Part shown: positions 1 to 12,954 of the stretch, in pieces | How the letters are laid out: every line of letters begins with the position of its first letter | How positions within the stretch are numbered: the stretch's first letter is position 1 | From: Heterohyrax brucei | Lineage: Eukaryota; Chordata; Mammalia; Hyracoidea; Procaviidae | Assembly: GCA_028571685.1 (NCBI GenBank) | Contig: CM053142.1 | Span: 199,291,796-199,355,795 of the forward strand | Length of the DNA: 64,000 nt | Reading direction: 5' to 3' | The notes under the pieces: generated by a model | The model's database searches: none | Told to the model about the DNA's origin: nothing | Seen by the model: only the letters and a program-made list of their open reading frames with translations | Made by a program: the position numbers and the translations under genes

Positions 1-372
1 TCTTTCTGGGAAAGTGCTGTTTTCACAGTGCTAAGTACTCTCAACTCTATCAACAATGTAGGTTTTACCAGTTTTCTAAGTCTCTCTTATTTTCTTGTAC
101 TTATACTTGGAATTCTCTGTGTAAACCTCTGTAACTTTTCTAAGTAAATGAATCACGGTGTACCTTCTCTTGTTTCTATCTGTTACCAATCTTGAGAAAC
201 TGATACATTCTCTTTTCACTGTTTCATGGACTTAGAAAACTAAATTTCTTTTGGCGAAAGTGCTGTTTTCACAGTGCTAAGTAATCCCAACTCTATCAAC
301 AATGTAGATTTTACCAGTTTTCTAAGTCTCTCTTATTTTCTTGTACTTATCCTTGGAATTCTTTCTGTTGGC
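1..372 (+). repeat. 246-bp satellite, left flank of telomeric block 1
   Basis: About one and a half monomers. The first is cut by the window edge and shows the TCTGGG centre of family B. The second carries an unusual set of variants: ACGGTGTACC near 152, CATGGACTTAGAAAAC near 224 and TAAGTAATCCC near 279. The same two-monomer context occurs without a telomeric block at about 11370-11730 and 39870-40235, so those loci look like empty versions of this site. The last bases before the telomeric block read TTTCTGTTGG, where blocks 2-7 have TTTGTGTAGG. No gene is visible. Confidence 0.93.
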
Positions 373-1196
373 TTAGGGTTAGGGTTAGGGTTGGGGTTAG
401 GGTTGGGGTTAGGGTTAGGGTTAGGGTTAGGGTTAGGGTTAGGGTTAGGGTTAGGGTTAGGGTTAGGGTTCGGGTTAGGGTTCGGGTTAGGGTTCGGGTT
501 CGGGTTCGGGTTAGGGTTCGGATTAGGGTTCGGGTTAGGGTTCGGGTTAGGGTTCGGGTTAGGGTTCGGGTTAGGGTTAGGGTTAGGGTTAGGGTTAGGG
601 TTAGGGTTAGGGTTAGGGTTAGGGTTAGGGTTAGGGTTAGGGTTAGGGTTAGGGTTAGGGTTAGGGTTAGGGTTAGGGTTAGGGTTAGGGTTAGGTTTAG
701 GGTTCGGGTTAGGGTTCGGGTTAGGGTTCGGGTTAGGGTTAGGGTTAGGGTTAGGGTTAGGGTTAGGGTTAGGGTTGGGTTAGGGTTAGGGTTAGGGTTA
801 GGGTTAGGGTTAGGGTTAGGGTTAGGGTTAGGGTTAGGGTTAGGGTTAGGGTTAGGGTTAGGGTTAGGGTTAGGGTTAGGGTTAGGGTTAGGGTTAGGGT
901 TAGGGTTAGGGTTAGGGTTAGGGTTAGGGTTAGGTTTAGGGTTAGGGTTAGGGTTAGGGTTAGGGTTAGGGTTAGGGTTAGGGTTAGGGTTAGGGTTAGG
1001 GTTAGGATAAGGGTTAGGGTTAGGGTTAGGGTTAGGGTTAGGGTTAGGGTTAGGGTTAGGGTTAGGGTTAGGGTTAGGGTTAGGGTTAGGGTTAGGCTTA
1101 GGGTTAGGGTTAGGGTTAGGGTTAGGGTTAGGGTTAGGGTTAGGGTTAGGGTTAGGGTTAGGGTTAGGGTTAGGGTTAGGGTTAGGGTTAGGGTTA
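373..1196 (+). repeat. Interstitial telomeric block 1, (TTAGGG)n, 824 bp
   Basis: Nearly pure TTAGGG hexamers with the G-rich strand on +. The left edge has TTGGGG at 391 and 403. TTCGGG alternates with TTAGGG at 469-570 and again at 703-732. TTAGGT occurs at 691 and near 931, a TAGGATAAGGG interruption near 1003, and one TTAGGC near 1094. A 5-nt unit (TTGGG) near 775 shifts the phase of everything to its right. The block returns to satellite at AACTTTTCTAGCTAG. The TTAGGT and GGATAAGGG interruptions recur in block 7, so these two blocks probably share a direct ancestor. It is interstitial, not a chromosome end, because satellite continues on both sides. Confidence 0.97.
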
Positions 1197-4100
1197 AACT
1201 TTTCTAGCTAGATGAATCAGTGTGTACTTTCTCTTGTTTCTATCTGTTACCAATCTTGAGAAACTCATACATTCTCTGTTCACTGTTTCGCGGAGTTAGA
1301 GAACTAAATTTCTTTCGGCGAAAGTGTTGTTTTCACAGTGCTAAGTACTGCCAACTCTATCAACAATGTAGGTTTTACCAGTTTTCGAAGTCTCTCTTAT
1401 TGTCTTGTACTTCTACTTGGAATTCTCTGTGTAAACCTCTGTAACTTTTCTAGGTAGATGAATCACTGTGTACTTTCTCTTGTTTCTATCTGTTACCAAA
1501 CTTGAGAAACTCATACATTCTCTGTTCACTGTTTCACGGGCTGAGAGAACTAAATTTCCTTCTGCGAAAGTGGTGTTTTCACAGTGCTAAGTACTGCCAA
1601 CTCTATCAACAATGTAGGTTTTACCTGTTTTCTAAGTCTCTCTCATTTTCTTGTACTTATACTTGGAATTCTCTGTGTAAACTTCTGTAACTTCTCTAGG
1701 TAAATGAATCACTGTGTACTTTCTTTTGTTTCTATCTGTTACCAATCTTGAGAAACTCATACATTCTCTGTTCACTGTTTCCCAGTCTTAGAGAAGTAGA
1801 TTTCTTTCTGGGAAAGTGCTGTTTTCACAGTGCTAGGTACTCCCAACTCTATCCACAATGTAGGTTTTCCCTGTTTTCTAAGTCTCTCTTACTTTCTTGT
1901 ACTTATACATGGAATTCTCTGAGTAAACTTTTGTAACTTCTCTAGGTAGGTGAATCACTGTGTACTTTCTCTTGTTTCTATCTGTTACCAATCTTGAGAA
2001 ACTCATACATTCTCTGTTCAATGTTTCCCAGTGTTAGAGAAGTAGATTTCTTTCTGGCATAGTGCTGTTTTCACAGTGCTAAATACTCCCAACTCTATCA
2101 ACAATGTAGGTTTTCCCTGTTTTCTAAGTCTCTCTTATTTTCTTGTACTTATCCTTGGAATTCTCTGTGTAAACCTCTGTAACTTTTCTAGGTAGATGAA
2201 TCACTGTGTACTTTCTCTTGTTTCTATCTGTTACCAATCTTGAGAAACTCGTACATTCTCTGTTTACTGTTTCACGGACTTACAGAACTAAATTTCCTTC
2301 GGCGAAAGTGCTGTTTTCACAGTGCTAAGTACTCCCAACTCTATCAACAATGTAGGTTTTACCAGTTTTCTAAGTCTCTCTTATTTTCTTGTACTTATAC
2401 TTGGAATTCTCTGTGTAAACCTCTGTAACTTTTCTAGGTAGATGAATCACTGTGTACTTTCTCTTGTTTCTATCTGTTACCAATCTTGAGAAACTCATAC
2501 ATTCTCTGTTCACTGTTTCCCAGTCTTAGAGAACTAGATTTCTTTCTGGGAAAGTGCTGTTTTCACAGTGTTAAGTACTCCCAACTCTATCAACAATGTA
2601 GGTTTTACCAGTTTTCTAAGTCTCTCTTATTTTCTTGTACTTGTACTTGGTTTTCTCTGTGTAAACCTCTGTAACTTTTCTAGGTAGATGAATCACTGTG
2701 TACTTTCTCTTGTTTCTGTCTGTTACAAATCTTGAGAAACTCATACATTCTCTGTTCACTGTTTCACGGCCTTAGAGAACTAAATTTCTTTCGGTGAAAG
2801 TGCTGTTTTCACAGTGCTAAGTACTCCCAACTCTATCAACAATCTAGGTTTTGCCAGTTTTCTAAGTCTCTCTTATTTTCTTGTACTTATACCTGGAATT
2901 CTCTGTGTAAACCTCTGTAACTTTTCTAGGTAGATGAATCACTGTGTACTTTGTCTTGTTTCTATCTGTTACCAATCTTGAGAAACTCATACATTCTCTG
3001 TTCACTGTTGCACGGGCTTAGAGAACTAAATTTCCTTCTGCGAATGTGGTGTTTTCACAGTGCTAAGTACTGCCAACTCTATCAACAATGTAGGTTTTAC
3101 CAGTTTTCTAAGTCTCTCTCATTTTCTTGTACTTATACTTGGAATTCTCTGTGTAAACCTCTGTAACTTCTCTAGGTAGATGAATCACTGTGTACTTTCT
3201 CTTGTTTCTGTTACCAATCTTGAGGAACTCATACATTCTCTGTTCACTGTTTCCCAGTCTTAGAAAACTAGATTTCTTTCTGCGAAAGTGCTGTTTTCAC
3301 AGTGCTAAGTACTCCCAACTCTATCAACAATGTAGGTTTTACCAGTTTTCTAAGTCTCTCTTATTTTCTTGTATTTATACTTGGAATTCTCTGTGTAAAC
3401 CTCTGTAACTTTTCTAGATAAATGAATCACTGTGTACTTTCTCTTGTTTCTATCTGTTACCAATCTTCAGAAACTCATACATTCTCTGTTCACTGTTTCC
3501 AATCTTAGAGAACTAGATTTCTTTCTGGGAAAGTGCTGTTTTCACAGTGCTAAGTACTCCCAACTCTATCAACAATGTAGGTTTTACCAGTTTTCTAAGT
3601 CTCTCTTATTTTCTTGTACTTATACTTGGTTTTCTCTGTGTAAACCTCTGTAACTTTTCTAGGTAGATGAATCACTGTGTACTTTCTCTTGTTTCTATCT
3701 GTTACCAATCTTGAGAAACTCATACATTCTCTGTTCACTGTTTCACGGACTTAGAGAACTAAATTACTTTCTGTGAAAGTGGTGTTTTCACAGTGCTAAG
3801 TACTGCCAACTCTATCAACAATGTAGGTTATACCAGTTTTCTAAGTCTCTCTCATTTTCTTGTACTTATACTTGGTATTCTCTGTGTAAACCTCTGTAAC
3901 TTCTCTAGGTAGATGAATCACTGTGTACTTTCTCTTGTTTCTGTTACCAATCTTGAGGAACTCATACATTCTCTGTTCACTGTATCACGGGCTTAGAGAA
4001 CTAAATTTCCTTCTGCGAAAGTGGTGTTTTCACAGTGCTAAGTACTCCCAACTCTATCAACAATGTAGGTTTTACCAGTTTTCTAAGTCTCTCTTATTTT

Positions 4101-7100
4101 CTTGTACTTATACTTGGAATTCTCTCTGTAAACTTCTGTAACTTTTGTAGGTAGATGAATCACTGTGTACTTTCTCTTGTTTCTATCTGTTACCAATCTT
4201 GAGAAACTCATACATTCTCTGTTCGCTGTTTCCCAGTCTTAGAGAACTAGATTTCTTTCTGGGAAGCTGCTGTTTTCACAGTGCTAAGTACTCCCAACTC
4301 TATCAACAACGTAGGATTTACCAGTTTTCTAAGTCTCTCTTATTTTCTTGTACTTATACTTGGTTTTCTCTGCGTAAACCTCTGTAACTTTTCTAGGTAG
4401 ATGAATCACTGTGTACTTTCTCTTCTTTCTATCTGTTACCAATCTTGAGAAACTCATACATTCTCTGTTCACTGTTTCACGGACTTAGAGAACTAAATTT
4501 CTGTCGGCGAAAGTGCTGTTTTCACAGTGCTAAGTACACCAAACTCTATCAACAATGTAGGTTTTAACAGTTTTCTAAGTCTCTCTTATTTTCTTGTACT
4601 TATACATGGAATTCTCTGTGTAAACCTCTGTAACTTTTCTACGTAGATGAATCACTGTGTACTTTCTCTTGTTTCTATCTGTTATCAATCTTGAGAAACT
4701 CATACATTCTCTGTTCACTGTTTCACGGACTTAGAGAACTAAATTTCTTTCGGTGAAAGTGCTGTTTTCACAGTGCTAAGTACTCCCAACTCTATCAACA
4801 ATGTAGGTTTTACCAGTTTTCTAAGTCTCTCTTATTTTCTTGTACTTATACCTGGAATTCTCTGTGTAAAACTCTGTAACTTCTCTAGGTAGATGAATCA
4901 CTGTGTACTTTCTCTTGTTTCTGTTACCAATCTTGAGGAACTCATACATTCTCTGTTCACTGTTTCACGGGCTTAGAGAACTAAACTTCCTTCTGCGAAA
5001 GTGGTGTTTTGACAGTGCTAAGTACTCCCAACTCTATCAACAATGTAGGTTTTACCAGTTTTCGAAGTCTCTCTCATTTTCTTGTACCTATACTTGGAAT
5101 TCTCTGTGTAAAACTCTGTAACTTCTCTAGGTAGATGAATCACTGTGTACTTTCTCTTGTTTCTGTTACCAATCTTGAGGAACTCATACATTCTCTGTTC
5201 ACTGTTTCCCAGTCTTAGAAAACTAGATTTCTTTCTGCGAAAGTGCTGTTTTCACAGTGCTAAGTACTCCCAACTCTATCAACAATGTAGGTTTTACCAG
5301 TTTTCTAAGTCTCTCTTATTTTCTTGTACTTGTACTTGTTTTTCTCTGTGTAAACCTCTGTAACTTTTCTAGGTAGATGAATCACTGTGTACTTTCTCTT
5401 GTTTCTATCTGTTACAAATCTTGAGAAACACATACATTCTCTGTTCACTGTTTCACGGCCTTAGAGAACTAAATTTCTTTCGGCGAAAGTGCTGTTTTCA
5501 CAGTGCTAAGTACTCCCAACTCTATCAACAATGTAGGTTTTAACAGTTTTCTAAGTCTCTCTTATTTTCTTTTACTTATCCTTGGAATTCTCTGTGTAAA
5601 CTTTGTAACTTTTCTAGGTAGATGAATCACTGTGTACTTTCTCTTGTTTCTATCTGTTATCAATCTTGAGAAACTCATACATTCTCTGTTCAGTGTTTCA
5701 CGGACTTAGAGAACTAAATTTCTTTCGGTGAAAGTGCTGTTTTCACAGTGCTAAGTACTCCCAACTCTATCAACAATCTAGGTTTTGCCAGTTTTCTAAG
5801 TCTCTCTTATTTTCTTGTACTTATACCTGGAATTCTCTGTGTAAACCTCTGTAACTTTTCTAGGTAGATGAATCACTGTGTACTTTCTCTTGTTTCTATC
5901 TGTTACCAAACTTGAGAAACTCATACATTCTCTGTTCACTGTTTCACGGGCTGAGAGAACTAAATTTCCTTCTGCGAAAGTGGTGTTTTCACAGTGCTAA
6001 GTACTGCCAACTCTATCAACAATGTAGGTTTTACCTGTTTTCTAAGTCTCTCTCATTTTCTTGTACTTATACTTGGAATTCTCTGTGTAAACTTCTGTAA
6101 CTTCTCTAGGTAAATGAATCACTGTGTACTTTCTCTTGTTTCTATCTGTTACCAATCTTCAGAAACTCATACATTCTCTGTTCACTGTTTCCCAGTCTTA
6201 GAGAAGTAGATTTCTTTCTGGGAAAGTGCTGTTTTCACAGTGCTAGGTGCTCCCAACTCTATCCACAATGTAGGTTTTCCCTGTTTTCTAAGTCTCTCTT
6301 ATTTTCTTGTACTTATACATGGAATTCTCTGAGTAAACTTTTGTAACTTCTCTAGGTAGGTGAATCACTGTGTACTTTCTCTTGTTTCTATCTGTTACCA
6401 ATCTTGAGAAACTCATACATTCTCTGTTCAATGTTTCCCAGTGTTAGAGAAGTAGATTTCTTTCTGGTGTAGTGCTGTTTTCACAGTGCTAAATACTCCC
6501 AACTCTATCAGCAATGTAGGTGTTACCAGTTTTCTAAGTCTCTCTTATTTTCTTGTACTTATCCTTGAAATTCTCTGTGTAAATCTCTGTAACTTTTCTA
6601 GGTAGATGAATCACTGTGTACTTTCTCTTGTTTCTATCTGTTACCAATCTTGAGAAACTCATACATTCTCTGTTCACTGTTTCACGGCCTTAGAGAACTA
6701 AATTTCTTTCGGCGAAAGTGCTGTTTTCACAGTGCTAAGTACTCCCAACTGTATCAACAATGTAGGTTTTACGAGTTTTCTAAGTCTCTCTTATTTTCTT
6801 GTACTTATCCTTGGAATTCTCTGTGTAAACCTCTGTAACTTTTCTAGGTAGATGAATCACTGTGTACTTTCTCTTGTTTCTATCTGTTACCAATCTTGAG
6901 AAACGGATACATTCTCTGTTAACTGTTTCACGGACTTACAGAACTAAATTTCCTTCGGCGAAAGTGCTGTTTTCTCAGTGCTAAGTACTCCCAACTCTAT
7001 CAACAATGTAGGTTTTACCAGTTTTCTAAGTCTCTCTCATTTTCTTGTACTTATACTTGGAATCCTCTGTGTAAACCTCTGTAACTTTTCTAGGTAGATG

Positions 7101-10100
7101 AATCACTGTGTACTTTCTCTTGTTTCTATCTGTTACCAATCTTGAGAAACTCATACATTCTCTGTTCACTGTTTCGCGGACTTAGAGAACTAAATTTCCT
7201 TCTGCGAATGTGGTGTTTTCACAGTGCTAAGTACTGCCAACTCTATCCACAATGTAGGTTTTACCAGTTTTGTAAGTCACTCTCATTTTCTTGTACTTAT
7301 ACTTGGAATTCTCTCTGTAAACTTCTGTAACTTCTCTAGGTAGATGAATCACTGTGTACTTTCTCTTGTTTCTATCTGTTACCAATCTTGAGAAACTCAT
7401 ACATTCTCTGTTCACTGTTTCCCAGTCTTAGAGAACTAGATTTCTTTCTGGGAAGCTGCTGTTTTCACAGTGCTAAGTACTCCCAACTCTATCAACAACG
7501 TAGGTTTTACCAGTTTTCTAAGTCTCTCTTATTTTCTTGTACTTATACATGGAATTCTCTGTGTAAACCTCTGTAACTTTTCTAGGTAGATGAATCACTG
7601 TGTACTTTCTCTTGTTTCTATCTGTTATCAATCTTGAGAAACTCATACATTCTCTGTTCACTGTTTCACGGACTTAGAGAACTAAATTTCTTTCGGTGAA
7701 AGTGCTGTTTTCACAGTGCTAAGTACTCCCAACTCTATCAACAATGTAGGTTTTACCAGTTTTCTAAGTCTCTCTTATTTTCTTGTACTTATACTTGGAA
7801 TTCTCTGTGTAAAACTCTGTAACTTCTCTAGGTAGATGAATCACTGTGTACTTTCTCTTGTTTCTGTTACCAATCTTGAGGAACTCATACATTCTCTGTT
7901 CACTGTTTCACGGGCTTAGAGAACTAAACTTCCTTCTACCAAAGTGGTGTTTTCACAGTGCTAAGTACTCCCAACTCTATCAACAATGTAGGTTTTACCA
8001 GTTTTCGAAGTCTCTCTCATTTTCTTGTACTTATACTTGGAATTCTCTGTGTAAAACTCTGTAACTTCTCTAGGTAGATGAATCACTGTGTACTTTCTCT
8101 TGTTTCTGTTACCAATCTTGAGGAACTCATACATTCTCTGTTCACTGTTTCACGGCCTTAGAGAACTAAATTTCTTTCGGCGAAAGTGCTGTTTTCACAG
8201 TGCTAAGTACTCCCAACTCTATCAACAATGTAGGTTTTACCAGTTTTCTAAGTCTCTCTTATTTTCTTGTACTTGTACTTGTTTTTCTCTGTGTAAACCT
8301 CTGTAACTTTTCTAGGTAGATGAATCACTGTGTACTTTCTCTTGTTTCTATCTGTTACAAATCTTGAGAAACACATACATTCTCTGTTCACTGTTTCACG
8401 GCCTTAGAGAACTAAATTTCTTTCGGCGAAAGTGCTGTTTTCACAGTGCTAAGTACTCCCAACTCTATCAACAATCTAGGTTTTGCCAGTTTTCTAAGTC
8501 TCTCTTATTTTCTTGTACTTATACCTGGAATTCTCTGTGTAAACCTCTGTAACTCTTCTAGGTAGATGAATCACTGTGTACTTTAGCTTGTTTCTATCTG
8601 TTACCAAACTTGAGAAACTCATACATTCTCTGTTCACTGTTTCACGGGCTGAGAGAACTAAATTTCCTTCTGCGAAAGTGGTGTTTTCACAGTGCTAAGT
8701 ACTGCCAACTCTATCAACAATGTAGGTTTTACCTGTTTTCTAAGTCTCTCTCATTTTCTTGTACTTATACTTGGAATTCTCTGTGTAAACCTCTGTAACT
8801 TCTCTAGGTAAATGAATCACTGTGTACTTTCTCTTGTTTCTATCTGTTACCAATCTTCAGAAACTCATACATTCTCTGTTCACTGTTTCCCAGTCTTAGA
8901 GAAGTAGATTTCTTTCTGGGAAAGTGCTGTTTTCACAGTGCTAGGTACTCGCAACTCTATCCACAATGTAGGTTTTCCCTGTTTTCTAAGTCTCTCTTAT
9001 TTTCTTGTACTTATACATGGAATTCTCTGAGTAAACTTTTGTAACTTCTCTAGGTGGGTGAATCACTGTGTACTTTCTCTTGTTTCTATCTGTTACCAAT
9101 CTTGAGAAACTCATACATTCTCTGTTCACTGTTTCACGGCCTTAGAGAACTAAATTTCTTTCGGCGAAAGTGCTGTTTTCACAGTGCTAAGTACTCCCAA
9201 CTGTATCAACAATGTAGGTTTTACGAGTTTTCTAAGTCTCTCTTATTTTCTTGTACTTATCCTTGGAATTCTCTGTGTAAACCTCTGTAATTTTTCCAGG
9301 TAGATGAATCACTGTGTACTTTCTCTTGTTTCTATCTGTTACCAATCTTGAGAAACTGATACATTCTCTGTTAACTGTTTCACGGACTTACAGAACTAAA
9401 TTTCCTTCGGCGAAAGTGCTGTTTTCTCAGTGCTAAGTACTCCCAACTCTATCAACAATGTAGGTTTTACCAGTTTTCTAAGTCTCTCTTATTTTCTTGT
9501 ACTTATACTTGGAATTCTCTCTGTAAACCTCTGTAACTTTTCTAGGTAGATGAATCACTGTGTACTTTCTCTTGTTTCTATCTGTTACCAATCTTGAGAA
9601 ACTCATACATTCTCTGTTCACTGTTTCGCGGACTTAGAGAACTAAATTTCCTTCTGCGAAAGTGGTGTTTTCACAGTGCTAAGTACTCCCAACTCTATCA
9701 ACAATGTAGGTTTTGCCAATTTTCTAAGTCTCTCTTATTTTCTTGTACTTATACTTGGAATTCTCCGTGTAAACCTCTGTAACTTTTTTAGGTAGATGAA
9801 TCACTGTGTACTTTCTCTTGTTTCTATCTGTTACCAATCTTGAGAAACTCATACATTCTCTGTTCACTGTTTCACGGGCTTAGAGAACTAAATTACTTTC
9901 TGTGAAAGTGCTGTTTTCACAGTGCTAAGTACTCCCAACTCTATCAACAATGTAGGTTTTACCAGTTTTCTAAGTCTCTCTTATTTTCTTGTATTTATAC
10001 TTGGAATTCTCTGTGTAAACCTCTGTAACTTTTCTAGATAGATGAATCACTGTGTACTTTCTCTTGTTTCTATCTGTTACCAATCTTCAGAAACTCATAC

Positions 10101-12954
10101 ATTCTCTGTTCACTGTTTCCCAGTCTTAGAGAACTAGATTTCTTTCTGGGAAAGTGCTGTTTTCACAGTGCTAAGTACTCCCAACTCTATCAACAATGTA
10201 GGTTTTACCAGTTTTCTAAGTCTCTCTTATTTTCTTGTACTTATACTTGGTTTTCTCTGTCTAAACCACTGTAACTTTTCTAGGTAGATGAATCACTGTG
10301 TACTTTCTCTTGTTTCTATCTGTTACCAATCTTGAGAAACTCATACATTCTCTGTTCACTGTTTCACGGACTTAGAGAACTAAATTTCTTTCGGCGAAAG
10401 TGCTGTTTTCACAGTGCTAAGTACTCCCAACTCTATCAACAAGGTAGGTTTTCCCAGTTTTCTAAGTCTCTCTTATTTTCTTGTACTTATACTTGGAATT
10501 CTCTGAGTAAACCTCTGTAACTTTTCTAGGTAGATGAATCACTGTGTACTTTCTCTTGTTTCTATCTGTTCCCAATCTTGAGAAACTCATACATTCTCTG
10601 TTCACTGTTTCACGGACTTAGAGAACTAACTTTCCTACGGCGAAAGTGCTGTTTTCACAGTGCTAAGTACTCCCAGCTATATCAACAATGTAGGTTTTAC
10701 CAGTTTTCTTAGTCTCTCTTATTTTCTTCTACTTATCCTTGGAATTCTCTGTGTAAACCTCTGTAACTTCTCTAGGTAAATGAATCACTGTGTACTTTCT
10801 CTTGTTTCTGTTACCAATCTTGAGGAACTCATACATTCTCTGTTCACTGTTTCACGGACCTAGAGAACTAAATTTCCTTCATCGAAAGTGCTGTTTTCAC
10901 AGTGCTAAGTACTCCCAACTCTATCCACAATGTAGGTTTTACCAGTTTTCTAAGTCTCTCTTAATTTCTTCTACTTATACTTGGAATTCTCTGTGTAAAC
11001 CTCTGTAACTTCTCTAGGTAGATGAATCACTGTGTACTTTCTCTTGTTTCTATCTGTTATCAATCTGGAGAAACTCATACATTCTCTGTTCACTGTTTCC
11101 CAGTCTTAGAGAAGTAGATTTCTTTCTGGGAAAGTGCTGTTTTCACAGTGCTAGGTACTCCCAACTCTATCCACAATGTAGGTTTTACCAGTTTTCTAAG
11201 TCTCTCTTATTTTCTTGTACTTATACATGGAATTCTCTGAGTAAACTTCTGTAACTTCTCTAGGTCGGTGAATCACTGTGTACTTTCTCTTGTTTCTATC
11301 TGTTACCAATCTTGAGAAACTCATACATTCTCTGTTCACTGATTTCCAGTGTTAGAGAAGTAGATTTCTTTCTGGGAAAGTGCTGTTTTCACAGTGCTAA
11401 GTACTGCCAACTCTATCAACAATGTAGGTTTTACCAGTTTTCTAAGTCTCTCTTATTTTCTTGTACTTATACTTGGAATTCTCTGTGTAAACCTCTGTAA
11501 CTTTTCTAGGTAGATGAATCACGGTGTACCTTCTCTTGTTTCTATCTGTTACCATCTTGAGAAACTGATACATTCTCTTTTCACTGTTTCATGGACTTAG
11601 AAAACTAAATTTCTTTCGGCGAAAGTGCTGTTTTCACAGTGCTAAGTAATCCCAACTCTATCAACAATGTAGTTTTTACCATTTTTCTAAGTCTCTGTTA
11701 TTTTCTTGTACTTATACTTGGAATTCTCTGTGTAAACCTCTGTAACTTTTCTAGGTAGATGAATCACTGTGTACTTTCTCTTGTTTCTATCTGTTACCAA
11801 TCTTGAGAAACTCGTACATTCTCTGTTCACTGTTTCCCAGTGTTAGAGAAGTAGGTTTCTTTCTGTGAAAGTGCTGTTTTCACAGTGCTAAGTACTCCCA
11901 ACTGTATGAACAATGTAGGTTTTACGAGTTTTCTAAGTCTCTCTTATTTTCTTGTACCTATCCTTGGAATTCTCTGTGTAAACCTCTGTAACTTTTCTAG
12001 GTAGATGAATCACTGTGTACTTTCTCTTGTTTCTATCGGTTACCAATCTTGAGAAACTCATACATTCTCTGTTCACAGTTTCACGGACTTAGAGAACTAA
12101 CTTTCCTACGGCGAAAGTGCTGTTTTCACAGTGCTAAGTACTCCCAACTCTATCAACAATGTAGGTTTTACCAGTTTTCTAAGTCTTTCTTATTTTCTTG
12201 TACTTATCCTTGGAATTCTCTGTGTAAACCTCTGTAACTTTTCTAGATAGATGAATCACTGTGTACTTTCTCTTGTTTCTATCTGTTACCAATCTTGAGA
12301 AACTCATACATTCTCTGTTAAGTGTTTCACGGACTTACAGAACTAAATTTCCTTCGGCGAAAGTGCTGTTTTCTCAGTGCTAAGTACTCCCAACTCTATC
12401 AACAATGTAGGTTTTGCCAGTTTTCTAAGTCTCTCTTATTTTCTTGTACTTATACTTGGAATTCTCCGTGTAAACCTCTGTAACTTTTCTAGGTAGATGA
12501 ATCACTGTGTACTTTCTCTTGTTTCTATCTGTTACCAATCTTGAGAAACTCATACATTCTCTGTTCACTGTTTCACGGGCTTAGAGAACTAAATTTCTTT
12601 CGGTGAAAGTGCTGTTTTCACAGTGCTAAGTACTCCCAACTCTATCAACAATGTAGGTTTTACCAGTTTTCTAAGTCTCTCTTATTTTCTTGTACTTATA
12701 CTTGGAATTCTCTGTGTAAAACTCTGTAACTTCTCTAGGTAGATGAATCACTGTGTACTTTCTCTTGTTTCTGTTACCAATCTTGAGGAACTCATACATT
12801 CTCTGTTCACTGTTTCACGGGCTTAGAGAACTAAATTTCCTTCTGCGAAAGTGGTGTTTTCACAGTGCTAAGTACTCCCAACTCTATCAACAATGTAGGT
12901 TTTACCAGTTTTCGAAGGCTCTCTCATTTTCTTGTACTTATACTTGGAATTCTC
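1197..12954 (+). repeat. Satellite array, mixed-family left region
   Basis: About 48 head-to-tail monomers, mostly 246 bp, with 242-bp variants near 3203, 3936, 4916, 5158, 7859, 8101, 10803 and 12766. This is the most mixed part of the window: adjacent monomers often belong to different families. Older or patchy duplications can still be followed. The run near 1490-1990 resembles those near 5900-6400 and 8600-9050. The run near 4620-5360 resembles 7560-8300 (offset 2943), although the monomers at 5145 and 8088 differ in their variable window. The 11.4-11.75 kb stretch matches the left flank of block 1 but lacks telomeric repeats. I see no gene, RNA or transposon here. Confidence 0.93.

Noticed and set aside
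373..1196. True chromosome end
   Set aside because: Satellite resumes in phase on the right of every block, so all seven are interstitial within this window.
1502..1690. Recurrent 62- to 78-codon frames of the MRNSYILCSLF type, once per monomer, as a small-protein family
   Set aside because: They start at TTG or GTG, recur exactly with the satellite period, are lost or shifted by indels in many monomers, and show no sign of codon-level constraint. They are a by-product of repetition.
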